From an uncultured Pelagibacteraceae bacterium (GTDB lineage: Bacteria > Pseudomonadota > Alphaproteobacteria > Pelagibacterales > Pelagibacteraceae): a stretch of DNA of 64,000 nucleotides. This document shows, in pieces, positions 49,087 to 59,836 of the stretch. The position numbers and the translations under genes are program-made. The notes beneath the pieces were generated by a model. It was not told where the DNA came from. It was given only the letters and a program-made list of their open reading frames with translations, and did not search any database. Position 1 is the stretch's first letter. The number at the start of each line of letters is the position of its first letter. Location of the stretch: NCBI GenBank assembly GCA_902569405.1, contig CACFTX010000001.1, forward strand, positions 62,001-126,000, in the 5' to 3' direction.

Positions 49087-50556
49087 ATGAATGCTATATT
49101 AGCTATAGATCAAGGTACAACATCAACAAGAGCAATCGCCTTTTCAATTGATGGTAAAAAATTATTTTCATCACAACTAGAATTTAAGCAATATTTTCCA
49201 AAAAACGGATGGGTTGAACATAATCCAAATGAAATTTGGTTAAAAACTTTAAAAGTAATAAAAAACGTAAGAAATAAATGTAAAAAAAATAAAATAAAAA
49301 TTATTACAATTGGAATTACAAACCAACGTGAAACAACAGTGTTATGGGATAAAACAAATGGCAAACCAGCTTATAACGCAATTGTGTGGCAAGATAGAAG
49401 GACCGAAGATTATTGTAAAAAAATTAAAAATAAAGAAAATTTAATTAAAAAAAAAACAGGTTTATTTATTGATCCTTATTTTTCAGCAACTAAAATTAAA
49501 TGGGCATTAGATAATGTTGCAAAAGTTAAGCAACTTTCAAAAAAAAACCTTTTGTTATTTGGAACAATTGATAGTTTTTTAATTTGGAAATTGACAGGAG
49601 GACAATTACATGCAACGGATGCAACCAACGCTTCTAGAACGATGCTTTTTAATATAAACAAAAATAAGTGGGATGATGATATTTTAAAAATTTTCAAAAT
49701 AAAAAAAAATATTTTACCAGCTGTTAAAAATTCTGCAGATGACTTTGGTTTCACAAGTAAAAAAATCCTCGGTGAAAAAATATCGATTTCAGCTGTACTT
49801 GGAGATCAACAAGCTGCAGCAGTTGGTCAAGCTTGTTTTGAAAAAGGATCAGTTAAAAGTACATATGGTACTGGTGCGTTTGTTATAATGAATACAGGTA
49901 ACAAAAAATTAATTTCGAAAAATAAGTTACTTAGCACAATTTGTTACCGCATAAATAATAAAACAACTTATGCCTTAGAAGGATCAATTTTTATAGCTGG
50001 TGCTGGAGTTCAATGGTTAAGAGATAAAATTAAATTAATTAATAACGCTTATGAAACTGAAAAGATTGTAAGATCAAAAAAAAATAACCAGGGCATTTAT
50101 CTTGTACCAGCCTTTACCGGTTTAGGTGCACCTTATTGGAGTTCAAATTCGCGTGGATTAATAACAGGCCTTACAAGAAATAGTGACTGGAAAGATTTGG
50201 TAAGAGCCGTAATTGAGTCAGTAGCTTACCAAAGTTTTGATTTATTTGATTCAATGAAAAAAGATGGATTAAGACCAAAAATTGTAAAAGTTGACGGAGG
50301 AATGGTTGCAAATAATTGGTTTTCGCAATTTTTATCAGACGTATTAAATATAAAAGTAACAAGACCTAAAGTAGACGAAACAACTGCATTGGGAGTTGCA
50401 TATATGGCAGGATATCAAGTCGGCGTGTATAAATCTCTTGGCCACATAAAATTAAAATGGAAAAAAAGAAGAGATTTTACACCAAAATTGAATAAAAGTT
50501 ACCGAAATAAGTTATTGCAAGGATGGAGACAAGCAATTAGAAAAACTTTAGCATAA
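49087..50556 (+). CDS. glpK: Glycerol kinase
   Basis: AIDQGTTSTRAIAFS, GWVEHNPNEIW, GITNQRETTVLWDK, DGGMVANNWFSQFLSD. Confidence 0.96.
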   Translation: MNAILAIDQGTTSTRAIAFSIDGKKLFSSQLEFKQYFPKNGWVEHNPNEIWLKTLKVIKNVRNKCKKNKIKIITIGITNQRETTVLWDKTNGKPAYNAIVWQDRRTEDYCKKIKNKENLIKKKTGLFIDPYFSATKIKWALDNVAKVKQLSKKNLLLFGTIDSFLIWKLTGGQLHATDATNASRTMLFNINKNKWDDDILKIFKIKKNILPAVKNSADDFGFTSKKILGEKISISAVLGDQQAAAVGQACFEKGSVKSTYGTGAFVIMNTGNKKLISKNKLLSTICYRINNKTTYALEGSIFIAGAGVQWLRDKIKLINNAYETEKIVRSKKNNQGIYLVPAFTGLGAPYWSSNSRGLITGLTRNSDWKDLVRAVIESVAYQSFDLFDSMKKDGLRPKIVKVDGGMVANNWFSQFLSDVLNIKVTRPKVDETTALGVAYMAGYQVGVYKSLGHIKLKWKKRRDFTPKLNKSYRNKLLQGWRQAIRKTLA

Positions 50557-50563
50557 TTTTGTT

Positions 50564-51523
50564 ATGACAAAAATTTTAATTATAGGTGGTGGAGCTATGG
50601 GGTCAGCATTTACAGTTCCATGCCTTGAAAATAAAAATAAAGTTACAATTACAGAGCCCTATAGCAAGATATTTATAAAAAACCTTTCATCAAAAAATAA
50701 ATTTCATTCGGCTTTAAAGATTAAACTTTCAAAAAAATTAAGATTTAAAAAATTTTCAAAAGAGTTACTACAGGAAAAGTTTGATTTAATAGTTATTGCT
50801 TTGAGTCTTTCAGGAATAGACTTTATAGGTAAAGAATTAAAAAGTCTTAAAATTAAAACACCTATTTTAGTTTTAACAAAAGGTTTAAAATATGAAAAAA
50901 AAATACATAAAATATTTACGATTTCAGAGTTACTTAAAAAAAAATATAATGGAATTAATGTTTCTGCTTTAAAAGGACCTTGTCTAGCAAAAGAACTGGC
51001 AAGAAAAAATCAAACAAGTGTGATTATAGCTAATAAAAATATAAATATTGCAAAATGGATTGGAAAGCAAATTTCTACTAAGTATTATTTAATAGAATAT
51101 TCTAAAGATATAATCGGTGTAGAAATATGCTCGGCAATCAAAAATATATATTCTATGATTATAGGTGCTGGGCAAAGTTTAAATACATCATCAAGTTTAT
51201 TTCAAAAATCATTAGTTGAAATGAAATATTTAACTAAATATTTTAAGGGTAAAGAAACAACAACACAAGGCCTGGCTGGTGTGGGCGATTTATATGTAAG
51301 TGCTGCCGGTGGTAGAAATAGTAAAATGGGGAGTTATTTAGGTAAAGGGTTTACTTACAAAACAGCAAAAAAAAAATTTATGGAAAGAGACACTGTTGAA
51401 GGCGAGCAACTAGTTAGAGAAATTGCACCATTTGTAATGAAAAAAATTGATAAAAAAAAAATTCCTTTAATGGCTAATTTATTTAAAGCAATTTTAAGAA
51501 ACAAAAAATTAAAAATCAATTAA
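50564..51523 (+). CDS. gpsA: NAD(P)-dependent glycerol-3-phosphate dehydrogenase
   Basis: KILIIGGGAMGSAF, GPCLAKELARK, EICSAIKNIYSMIIGAG, TTQGLAGVGDLYVSAAGGRNSKMG. Confidence 0.9.
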   Translation: MTKILIIGGGAMGSAFTVPCLENKNKVTITEPYSKIFIKNLSSKNKFHSALKIKLSKKLRFKKFSKELLQEKFDLIVIALSLSGIDFIGKELKSLKIKTPILVLTKGLKYEKKIHKIFTISELLKKKYNGINVSALKGPCLAKELARKNQTSVIIANKNINIAKWIGKQISTKYYLIEYSKDIIGVEICSAIKNIYSMIIGAGQSLNTSSSLFQKSLVEMKYLTKYFKGKETTTQGLAGVGDLYVSAAGGRNSKMGSYLGKGFTYKTAKKKFMERDTVEGEQLVREIAPFVMKKIDKKKIPLMANLFKAILRNKKLKIN

Positions 51524-51532
51524 TATAAATAT

Positions 51533-52690
51533 ATGAAATTTAATTGGAATTATCCAACAACTGTTTGGGTAGGAAAAAATAGAGTTGATGATTTGTCAAA
51601 TGCTTGTGAAAGTCTAAAAATTGATAGCCCGTTATTCGTGACTGATAAAGATTTAATAGAATTACCATTTATTAAAAAAATTATATCTAATTTGAAAAAA
51701 AAATTTAGCAAGTTTGGTATTTTCTCAAATTTTTCAGGCAATCCCCTAGGTGATAATGTTGAAGAGGGTGTAGAAGTATTTAAAAAAAACAATAGTGACG
51801 GTGTGATTGCAATAGGAGGAGGGAGCGCTCTTGATGTTGGAAAGGCAGTTGCGTTCATGTCTGGACAAACTAGACCAATTTGGGACTTTGAAGATATTGG
51901 AAATTATTGGAAAAGAGCTGATGAGAAAAATATTGCACCAATAATTGCAGTTCCAACAACAGCTGGAACTGGATCTGAAACAGGTAGAGCTTCAGCTATA
52001 ATAAACAAATCTACTGGAGTTAAAAAAATTATTTTTCATCCAAAATTTTTACCATCTATAGTTATTTTAGATCCAGTTTTAACCGTTGATTTATCTCCAA
52101 GATTAACAGCTGCAACAGGAATGGATGCACTTGCACATAACTTAGAAGCTTTTTGTGCTCCAGGTTTTCATCCAATGGCAGATGGAATTGCAATTGAAGG
52201 AATGAAGTTAATTAAATCATCACTTTTAAAAGCAGTAAAAAATGGAAAGGATTTAAATGCTAGAGCAGATTTATTGGCTGCAGCAAGCATGGGCTCTACT
52301 GCTTTTCAGAAAGGTCTTGGCGCAATTCATTCTTTAAGCCACCCAGTTAATGCTCAGTTTAATGTTCATCATGGCTTATCTAATGCAATTTTTATGCCAT
52401 ATGTTTTAACTTTTAATAAAAATTTGATAAAAGATAGAATTATTTCAATTTGTGACTATCTTAACTTAGATAAAAATTTTGAAAGTTTTTTAAAATGGAT
52501 TTTAGATTTAAGGAAAGAATTGAATATACCTCACAAACTTTCAGAAGTTGTAGAAGAAAAAAAAATAAATTTAGATCAATTATCAAAAATGGCTTTAGAA
52601 GATCCATCAACTTCAACAAACCCTAAGAAAATGACAATTGAAGATATGCAAATTTTATATAAACATAGTTTATCCGGAGAATTATTTTAA
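51533..52690 (+). CDS. Iron-containing alcohol dehydrogenase
   Basis: AIGGGSALDVGKAVA, AVPTTAGTGSETGRASAI, GLGAIHSLSHPVNAQFNVHHGLSNAIFMP. Confidence 0.92.
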   Translation: MKFNWNYPTTVWVGKNRVDDLSNACESLKIDSPLFVTDKDLIELPFIKKIISNLKKKFSKFGIFSNFSGNPLGDNVEEGVEVFKKNNSDGVIAIGGGSALDVGKAVAFMSGQTRPIWDFEDIGNYWKRADEKNIAPIIAVPTTAGTGSETGRASAIINKSTGVKKIIFHPKFLPSIVILDPVLTVDLSPRLTAATGMDALAHNLEAFCAPGFHPMADGIAIEGMKLIKSSLLKAVKNGKDLNARADLLAAASMGSTAFQKGLGAIHSLSHPVNAQFNVHHGLSNAIFMPYVLTFNKNLIKDRIISICDYLNLDKNFESFLKWILDLRKELNIPHKLSEVVEEKKINLDQLSKMALEDPSTSTNPKKMTIEDMQILYKHSLSGELF

Positions 52691-53490
52691 TGAAAAACTT
52701 AAACCTATTAATCGTTGAAGGAAATTTAAAAGATGAAAATGAAAAATTTAAAAACTCAGGAATACAAACTCACGCTGAGAGTTTAAAAGAGAGTCTTTCT
52801 TATTTTACAAACGATTTAAATATTCAGGTGTTTAACCCATGCTCGGAAAAAAGTTTTGATAAAGTGTTATTAAATATTAAAAAATATGATGGTTTAATAT
52901 GGGGAGGTAGTAGTTTAAATATCTATAATGATTGCATTGAAATTCGTAGACAGATTTCTTTTATGAAAGAATGCTTTAAAAATATTAAAAAGATTTTAGC
53001 GATATGTTGGGGAATGCAGGTTGCTGTTACCGCTGCTGGAGGAGAGGTGAAAAAATCATCTAGGGGTGCCCATATTGGAATTGCAAATGACATTGAAATT
53101 AATGAAAATGGTTTAAATCATCCATTATATATATCAAAAAATAAAAAATTTAATTCTCCAGCTTTTAACTTTGATGAAGTCACTACATTGCCCATAGGAG
53201 CTATTAATCTTGCATCAAACAATATTAACAAAGTTCAAAGTCTTCATTTTAAATCGGGAATAAGCGATATATGGGGTTTGCAATATCATCCTGAAATTAC
53301 ATATCATAAAATGATAAGTTTAATTAAATTTAGAAAAGAAAAATTAATTAATGTTAGAAAATGTTTTAAAGATGAAGAAGAAGTTAAGAAGCATATTGAT
53401 TTTATAGAAAAAGAAATAAAATTATCAGTAAAAGAATCTAGAATGTTAGAATTAAAAAATTGGTTAAGTTATTTAAAAACTGCTGCCTAA
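52690..53490 (+). CDS. Type 1 glutamine amidotransferase domain protein
   Basis: ILAICWGMQVAVTAAGG nucleophile region; LQYHPEITYHKM His/Glu region. Confidence 0.82.
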   Translation: MKNLNLLIVEGNLKDENEKFKNSGIQTHAESLKESLSYFTNDLNIQVFNPCSEKSFDKVLLNIKKYDGLIWGGSSLNIYNDCIEIRRQISFMKECFKNIKKILAICWGMQVAVTAAGGEVKKSSRGAHIGIANDIEINENGLNHPLYISKNKKFNSPAFNFDEVTTLPIGAINLASNNINKVQSLHFKSGISDIWGLQYHPEITYHKMISLIKFRKEKLINVRKCFKDEEEVKKHIDFIEKEIKLSVKESRMLELKNWLSYLKTAA

Positions 53491-55176
53491 TTAAAATAAA
53501 CCCTCTACTTCGCCTTTGCTATTTATCTTAATAGAGTCTGCCGCTGGAACTCTTGGCAATCCTGGCATAGTCATTATCTCACCGCATATAACAACAATGA
53601 ACTCTGCCCCAGAAGAAAGTCTTGTTTCTCTAACAGGAAGAACGTGACCAGATGGAGCCCCTTTTAAGCTAGGATCTGTAGAAAAACTATATTGAGTTTT
53701 AGCTACACAAATTGGAAGGTTTCCATACCCTTTAGCTTCAAAATCTTTTAGCTGATTTCTAATTTTTGTATCTGCAACTACTTCACTTGCATGATAAATT
53801 TCTTTAGCAATTGTTTCAATTTTTTTAAATAATGGAATTTTATCTTCATATAAAAATTTAAATTTGCTTTCATTTTTATCACATATCTCAGCAACAGTTT
53901 TTGCAAGATCTTTTATTCCTTCGCCACCATTAGACCAGTGTGTACATAAAGATACTTTTACACCAAGTTTTTTGCAAAAATCAATTAAAGTATTTACTTC
54001 TTTATCTGTATCGGTAATAAAATGGTTTACAGCAACAGCAACTGGTAATCCAAATTTTTTAACATTATTAATATGTCTTTCTAAGTTTACTAAACCTTTT
54101 TTTAAAGATTCAACGCTTTCTTTTTTAAGATCATCTTTTTGAACTCCTCCATGCATCTTTAAAGCTCTTATAGTTGCAACAATTACAACGCAATCAGGTT
54201 TTAACCCTGACTTTCTACACTTAATATCTAAAAATTTTTCAGCACCGAGATCAGCTCCAAAACCAGCTTCTGTTACAACGTAATCAGATAATTTAAGTCC
54301 AGTTTTTGTTGCTATAACAGAGTTACAACCATGTGCTATATTAGCGAACGGGCCACCATGTATAATTGCAGGGTTATTTTCTAAAGTTTGAGTTACATTT
54401 GGTCTAATTGCATCTTTTAAAAGTACTGTCATTGGACCATGTGCATTCAAATCTTTTGCATATATTGGTTTTTTATCTCTAGTATAACCGATGGTAATAT
54501 TTCCAATTCTTTTTTCTAAATCTTTTAAATCATTTGATAAACAGAAAATAGCCATGATTTCTGAAGCTACTGTAATATCAAAGCCATCTTGTCTAGGGTA
54601 ACCGTTTGCAATACCTCCAAGGTCTACAACAATTGATCTTAATGAACGGTCATTCATGTCCATAACTCGTTTCCAAACAATTCTCCTCACATCAATATTT
54701 AATTTATTTCCCCAATAAATGTGGTTATCAATTAAAGCAGACAATAAATTATGTGCTGAAGTGATTGCATGAAAATCTCCAGTAAAATGTAAATTAATTT
54801 GTTCCATTGGAACTACTTGAGCATATCCACCACCAGCTGCCCCACCTTTCATTCCAAAAGAAGGACCTAAGCTCGGTTCTCTTAGACAAACAATTGATTT
54901 TTTTCCTATTTTATTTAAACCATCACAAAGACCAACTGAAGTTGTTGTTTTTCCTTCTCCAGCTGGAGTTGGAGTAATTGCTGTAACTAAAATTAATTTT
55001 CCATTTTTTTTATCTTTTAAGGTTTCTAAATATTCAGGTTTAATTTTTGCCATGTATCTACTGATTGGGCTATATGCCTCCGCCTTATCTGGTACATTTA
55101 TTCCATCAAGAATTTCTTGTATGGGCTTCATTTTAGCGGCTCTTGCTATTTCAATATCTGATTTAAGTTTGTTCAT
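53491..55176 (-). CDS. fhs: Formate-tetrahydrofolate ligase
   Basis: [61 protein letters not shown]. Confidence 0.97.
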   Translation of the reverse strand: MNKLKSDIEIARAAKMKPIQEILDGINVPDKAEAYSPISRYMAKIKPEYLETLKDKKNGKLILVTAITPTPAGEGKTTTSVGLCDGLNKIGKKSIVCLREPSLGPSFGMKGGAAGGGYAQVVPMEQINLHFTGDFHAITSAHNLLSALIDNHIYWGNKLNIDVRRIVWKRVMDMNDRSLRSIVVDLGGIANGYPRQDGFDITVASEIMAIFCLSNDLKDLEKRIGNITIGYTRDKKPIYAKDLNAHGPMTVLLKDAIRPNVTQTLENNPAIIHGGPFANIAHGCNSVIATKTGLKLSDYVVTEAGFGADLGAEKFLDIKCRKSGLKPDCVVIVATIRALKMHGGVQKDDLKKESVESLKKGLVNLERHINNVKKFGLPVAVAVNHFITDTDKEVNTLIDFCKKLGVKVSLCTHWSNGGEGIKDLAKTVAEICDKNESKFKFLYEDKIPLFKKIETIAKEIYHASEVVADTKIRNQLKDFEAKGYGNLPICVAKTQYSFSTDPSLKGAPSGHVLPVRETRLSSGAEFIVVICGEIMTMPGLPRVPAADSIKINSKGEVEGLF

Positions 55177-55313
55177 AATAACTAGCTATTTATACACGGC
55201 TAAATTCATTCGAAGCTGGATTAATATCTCTTTTTATAGATTTTTGAAAGTTCTAAAAAATATATATAAAAAAAATAAAGAACTATTTATATTTATTACT
55301 ATAAAATTTGCCT

Positions 55314-56570
55314 ATGCAAAAATACTCCGTATTTAATCTGATAAAAAATGCTTTTAAAGGTCATAAAGACTGGGAAATTGCATGGAAAGATCCTACTCCG
55401 AAATCAGAATATGATGTTGTTATAATAGGTGGCGGAGGTCATGGTTTAGCTACAGCATATTATCTTGCTAAAGAACATAATATTACAAAAGTTGCTATTA
55501 TTGAAAAAGGTTGGATAGGAGGAGGTAACGTTGGAAGAAACACTACTATAATTAGATCAAATTATATGCATGATGAAAATGGTTTGTTCAGTGAATTCGG
55601 CATGGATTTATGGAGAAATATGAGTCAGGATTTAAATTTTAACGTAATGTTTTCTCCTAGAGGAATAATTAATCTTGCACATTCCGACGCACAAATGAAT
55701 GCTTATTCTAGAAGAGGAAATTCAATGCGTTTAAACGGAATTGATGCAGTTCTATTAAACAGAGAAGAAGTCAGAAAAATTATTCCGATGGCAGATTTTT
55801 CTGAAAATGTGAGATTCCCAATATTTGGTGGACTAATGCAACCAAGCGCAGGAACAGCTAGACATGATGCAGTTGCTTGGGGGTATGCACGTCAAGCGGA
55901 TTCAATGGGAGTAGATATAATTCAAAATTGTGAAGTTATAGGGTTTGATGTTTCTAACGGTAAAATTTTAGGAATAAGAACTTCGAAAGGAGATATTAAA
56001 GCAAAAAAAATTGGTCTTTGTGTTGCCGGAAGTACAAATATTTTAGCAGAGAAATTAAATATGACATTACCTATAGAAACACATCTTTTGCAAGCATGTG
56101 TGTCAGAACCTATTAAACCAATATTAGATAATGTAGTAACGTTTGGTGCTGGACATTTTTATTGTAGTCAATCTGACAAAGGTGAAATGGTTATGGGTGG
56201 CGATCTTGATGGATATAACAGTTATGCTCAAAGAGGAAATCTTCCAACATTGCAACATGTATTAACCGAAGGAATAGCAATGTTTCCTTTTTTAAGTAAA
56301 TTAAAAATGCTTAGAACATGGGGCGGAATTATGGATATGTCTATGGATGGATCACCTATTATTGATAAAACACATATTGAAGGTTTATATTTAAATTGTG
56401 GATGGTGCTATGGAGGATTTAAAGCAACTCCTGCATCCGGTTGGACTTTTGCCCATACAATTGCTCAAGACAGACCACATAAATTAAATGAGGGCTATAG
56501 TCTAAATAGATTCAGCACTGGACATTTAATTGACGAAAAAGGTCTTGGAACAAAAACTTGGATTTCTTAA
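55314..56570 (+). CDS. soxB: Sarcosine oxidase subunit beta (SoxB / MgdA-like)
   Basis: MQKYSVFNLIKNAFKGHKDWEIAWKDPTPKSEYDVVIIGGGGHGLATAYYLAKEH; followed by D, A and G subunits. Confidence 0.93.
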   Translation: MQKYSVFNLIKNAFKGHKDWEIAWKDPTPKSEYDVVIIGGGGHGLATAYYLAKEHNITKVAIIEKGWIGGGNVGRNTTIIRSNYMHDENGLFSEFGMDLWRNMSQDLNFNVMFSPRGIINLAHSDAQMNAYSRRGNSMRLNGIDAVLLNREEVRKIIPMADFSENVRFPIFGGLMQPSAGTARHDAVAWGYARQADSMGVDIIQNCEVIGFDVSNGKILGIRTSKGDIKAKKIGLCVAGSTNILAEKLNMTLPIETHLLQACVSEPIKPILDNVVTFGAGHFYCSQSDKGEMVMGGDLDGYNSYAQRGNLPTLQHVLTEGIAMFPFLSKLKMLRTWGGIMDMSMDGSPIIDKTHIEGLYLNCGWCYGGFKATPASGWTFAHTIAQDRPHKLNEGYSLNRFSTGHLIDEKGLGTKTWIS

Positions 56571-56837
56571 ATGTTACATATTAAATGCCCTCACTGTGGA
56601 TTAAGATCTCAAAATGAATTTTCATATGGTGGTGATGCAACAGTTAAAAGACCAGAGTTAAACAAAGAAGTTTCAGATCAGGATTGGGATAATTTTGTTT
56701 ATTTAAGAAAAAGTCCAAGAGGAAAACATCTCGAGTTATGGCAACATATTTCAGGATGTAGACAATGGATTAAAGTTGAAAGAGACACATTAACCCACGA
56801 AATATTTACAACACTAAAAGCAAACGAAGAAATATAA
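56571..56837 (+). CDS. soxD: Sarcosine oxidase subunit delta
   Basis: MLHIKCPHCGLRSQNEFSYGGDA...WQHISGCRQWIKVERDT. Confidence 0.95.
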   Translation: MLHIKCPHCGLRSQNEFSYGGDATVKRPELNKEVSDQDWDNFVYLRKSPRGKHLELWQHISGCRQWIKVERDTLTHEIFTTLKANEEI

Positions 56838-56839
56838 AA

Positions 56840-59836
56840 ATGTCGGAGAATTTTAGATTAGATAGAGGTGGATTAATAAATAGAAATAAAAAAATTTCAT
56901 TTACATTTAATGGAAAACAATATTTTGGCTATGAAGGCGATACATTAGCTTCTGCTCTGCTTGCTAATGGAGTTCATTTAATTGGTAGGAGTTTTAAATA
57001 TCATAGACCTAGAGGATTTTTTGGAGCGGGTGTTGATGAACCATATGCGATAGTTCAAATGAATAGAAATAATGAAGTTGATCCTAATGTAAGAGCAACT
57101 GAACAAGAGTTATTCGAGGGTTTAGAGGCAAAAAGTGTAAATTGTTGGCCAAATGTAAATTTTGATATTGGTGCAATAAACAATTTTTTAGGTAAATTTT
57201 TTCCTGCAGGTTTTTACTATAAAACTTTTATGTGGCCTAAAAGTTTTTGGTATAAGGTATACGAGCCAATTATTAGAAAAGCAGCAGGTTTTGGAACAGC
57301 TTCAATAAAACATGATAAAGAAAGATATGAACATAAATACGAATATTGTGATCTACTAATTACAGGATCTGGTCCCTCAGGCTTAGCAAGCGCTTATGCT
57401 GCAGCTCAAAATGGAGCAAAAGTAATTTTAGCTGAAGACAAATCAAGATTTGGTGGAAGTCTTCTAACCAGCGAAGTTACAATTGGAAATCAAAGCGGAC
57501 AAGAATGGGCAGAAAAAATAATATCTGAACTTAAATCAATGCCGAATGTAGTTGTTAAAAATAGATCTCAAGTTTTTGGTTATTACGATCATAACATGCT
57601 TGTTATGTCTGAGAGAATTAGCGATCATTTACCTAAAACAGAAAAATATAGTCCTAAACAGAGACTTTGGTACATCCGTGCAAAAGAAGTTATTATTTCG
57701 TCTGGATCAATAGAAAGACCTTTAGTTTTTGGAAATAATGACACTCCAGGTGTTATGCTTTCGTCAGCAGCTAAAGAGTACTTAAAAATTTATGGAGTAT
57801 TAGTTGGAAAAAAACCATTAGTATTTACAAATAATGATAGTGGGTATGAAACTGCTATAGAATTCAAAAAAAATGGAATAGATCCAATTGTATTAGATAC
57901 AAGAAAAAATTCTAATTCTGAAATTATAAAAGAAGCCAAAGACTTAAATATAAATATAAAATCTTCATATGTTGTTGTAGCAGCCAAAGGATATAAAAAA
58001 GTTAATTCCGCAGATATTGCCAAAATATCTGATGATAAAAAAAATATAAGCAACATTGAAAATATTAAATGTGATTGTATTTGTGTCTCGGGATTTTGGA
58101 CACCTACAATTCATTTAGCCTCACAATCAGGTAATAAAACTAAATTCAATAAAGAAATAGATGCATTTATTCCAAGTCAATCAAAACAAAAAGAAACAAC
58201 TCTTGGATCAGCTAATGGGATTTTTACACTAGAAGAAACATTAAAAACATCGTTTGAAAAAGGAAATGAATTATCGAAACAAATAACAAATAAAGAGAAC
58301 AAAGTTTCTGTTCCTTCTGTTGTAGAAAAAAAATCTTCTAATCATGATAAATTTTGGTGTGTACCATTACCAGAAGGTAAAAATTATAAAAGATTCCTAG
58401 ATTTTCAAAATGATGTTGCAGTCTCTGATATACAGCTCGCATTAAGAGAAGGTTATAGATCAATCGAACATGTTAAAAGATACACAACATTAGGAATGGC
58501 CACAGACCAAGGCAAGACAAGCAATCTTAATGGATTACAATTAGTTTCAGATATAGAAAATAAAGTTGTACCTCAAGTTGGTCATACTACTTTTAGACCA
58601 CCTTATTCACCCGTTTCAATAGGAGCTATTGTTGGAAGAGAAATTGGCAAACATTCAAAACCAACAAGAAAATCACCAATGCATTATTGGCACGAAAAAA
58701 ATAATGCTGTATTTGTTGATGCAGGCGTTTGGTTGCGTCCAAGATATTATAAACAAGGAAATGAAAACTTATTTGAAGCTTCAAAAAGAGAAGCAAAAAA
58801 TGTTAGACAAAACGTAGGTGTTTGTGATGTAACAACTTTAGGTAAAATTGATATCAAAGGACCTGATGCTGCTGAATTATTAAACAGAGTTTATACTAAT
58901 GCTTGGCTTAAATTACCAGTTGGTAAAGCAAGATATGGAGTAATGTTAAGAGAAGATGGAATTGTAATGGATGATGGAACAACTACAAGAATCTCAGAAA
59001 ACCATTATCATATGACAACTACTACTGCTCAAGCTGCAAACGTTTTATCTCATCTAGAATATTATTTGCAATTAGTATGGCCCGAGTTAAATGTAAATGT
59101 AGTTTCAAGTACTGAACAGTGGGCAGGTGCAGCAATAGCTGGACCAAAGTCCAGAGATGTATTGCAAAAATTATTTCCAGATTTAAATGTTTCAAATGAA
59201 GGTTTACCATTCATGGGATATATGGAGGGCAATTTATTTGGTGTTAATGCAAGAATTTTCAGAATTTCATTTTCAGGTGAACTTGCTTACGAGGTAAATG
59301 TTGAGTCTGGTAATGGTAATTTTATGTGGGAAAAAATAATTGAATTGGGTAAAGAATTTGCAATTCAACCATATGGAACCGAAGCTTTATCTACATTGAG
59401 AATAGAAATGGGACATGTTGCAGGATCAGAGTTAGATGGAAGAACAATTCCTTATGATAATGGTTTAGATGGATTAATTAGTAAAAAGAAAGATTTTATT
59501 GGAAAAAGATCTTTATATAAAAAAGCATTTATAGCAAAAGACAGACAAAGAGTGGTAGGAGTTGTTCCAATCGATAAAAAAACGAGCATCCCAGAAGGAT
59601 CTTATCTGGTTAGAGATGCAAATTTAAAATTACCAAATCCAAAACTAGGTCATATTTCAGCCTCATGTTGGAGTGTTGAATATAATAATCCTTTTTCTTT
59701 AGCTATTCTTAAAGATGGAAAAAATATGATAGGTAAAAAGTTATTTGCTTTATCTCCTTTAAAAAATAAATCGATACCTGTAGAAATTGTTTCATCACAT
59801 TATGTGGATCCAAAAGGCGAAAGGGTAAGATCATGA
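56840..59836 (+). CDS. soxA: Sarcosine oxidase subunit alpha
   Basis: 998 aa; N-terminal GEDTLASALLANG-like region, Rossmann fold GSGPSGLASAYAAAQNGAKVILAE, C-terminal GcvT-like domain. Confidence 0.95.
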   Translation: MSENFRLDRGGLINRNKKISFTFNGKQYFGYEGDTLASALLANGVHLIGRSFKYHRPRGFFGAGVDEPYAIVQMNRNNEVDPNVRATEQELFEGLEAKSVNCWPNVNFDIGAINNFLGKFFPAGFYYKTFMWPKSFWYKVYEPIIRKAAGFGTASIKHDKERYEHKYEYCDLLITGSGPSGLASAYAAAQNGAKVILAEDKSRFGGSLLTSEVTIGNQSGQEWAEKIISELKSMPNVVVKNRSQVFGYYDHNMLVMSERISDHLPKTEKYSPKQRLWYIRAKEVIISSGSIERPLVFGNNDTPGVMLSSAAKEYLKIYGVLVGKKPLVFTNNDSGYETAIEFKKNGIDPIVLDTRKNSNSEIIKEAKDLNINIKSSYVVVAAKGYKKVNSADIAKISDDKKNISNIENIKCDCICVSGFWTPTIHLASQSGNKTKFNKEIDAFIPSQSKQKETTLGSANGIFTLEETLKTSFEKGNELSKQITNKENKVSVPSVVEKKSSNHDKFWCVPLPEGKNYKRFLDFQNDVAVSDIQLALREGYRSIEHVKRYTTLGMATDQGKTSNLNGLQLVSDIENKVVPQVGHTTFRPPYSPVSIGAIVGREIGKHSKPTRKSPMHYWHEKNNAVFVDAGVWLRPRYYKQGNENLFEASKREAKNVRQNVGVCDVTTLGKIDIKGPDAAELLNRVYTNAWLKLPVGKARYGVMLREDGIVMDDGTTTRISENHYHMTTTTAQAANVLSHLEYYLQLVWPELNVNVVSSTEQWAGAAIAGPKSRDVLQKLFPDLNVSNEGLPFMGYMEGNLFGVNARIFRISFSGELAYEVNVESGNGNFMWEKIIELGKEFAIQPYGTEALSTLRIEMGHVAGSELDGRTIPYDNGLDGLISKKKDFIGKRSLYKKAFIAKDRQRVVGVVPIDKKTSIPEGSYLVRDANLKLPNPKLGHISASCWSVEYNNPFSLAILKDGKNMIGKKLFALSPLKNKSIPVEIVSSHYVDPKGERVRS

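Noticed and set aside
55177-55307. fhs/soxB intergenic region as a SAM or THF riboswitch
   Set aside because: Contains short GCTA-type inverted segments, but no recognised riboswitch core could be matched by eye.
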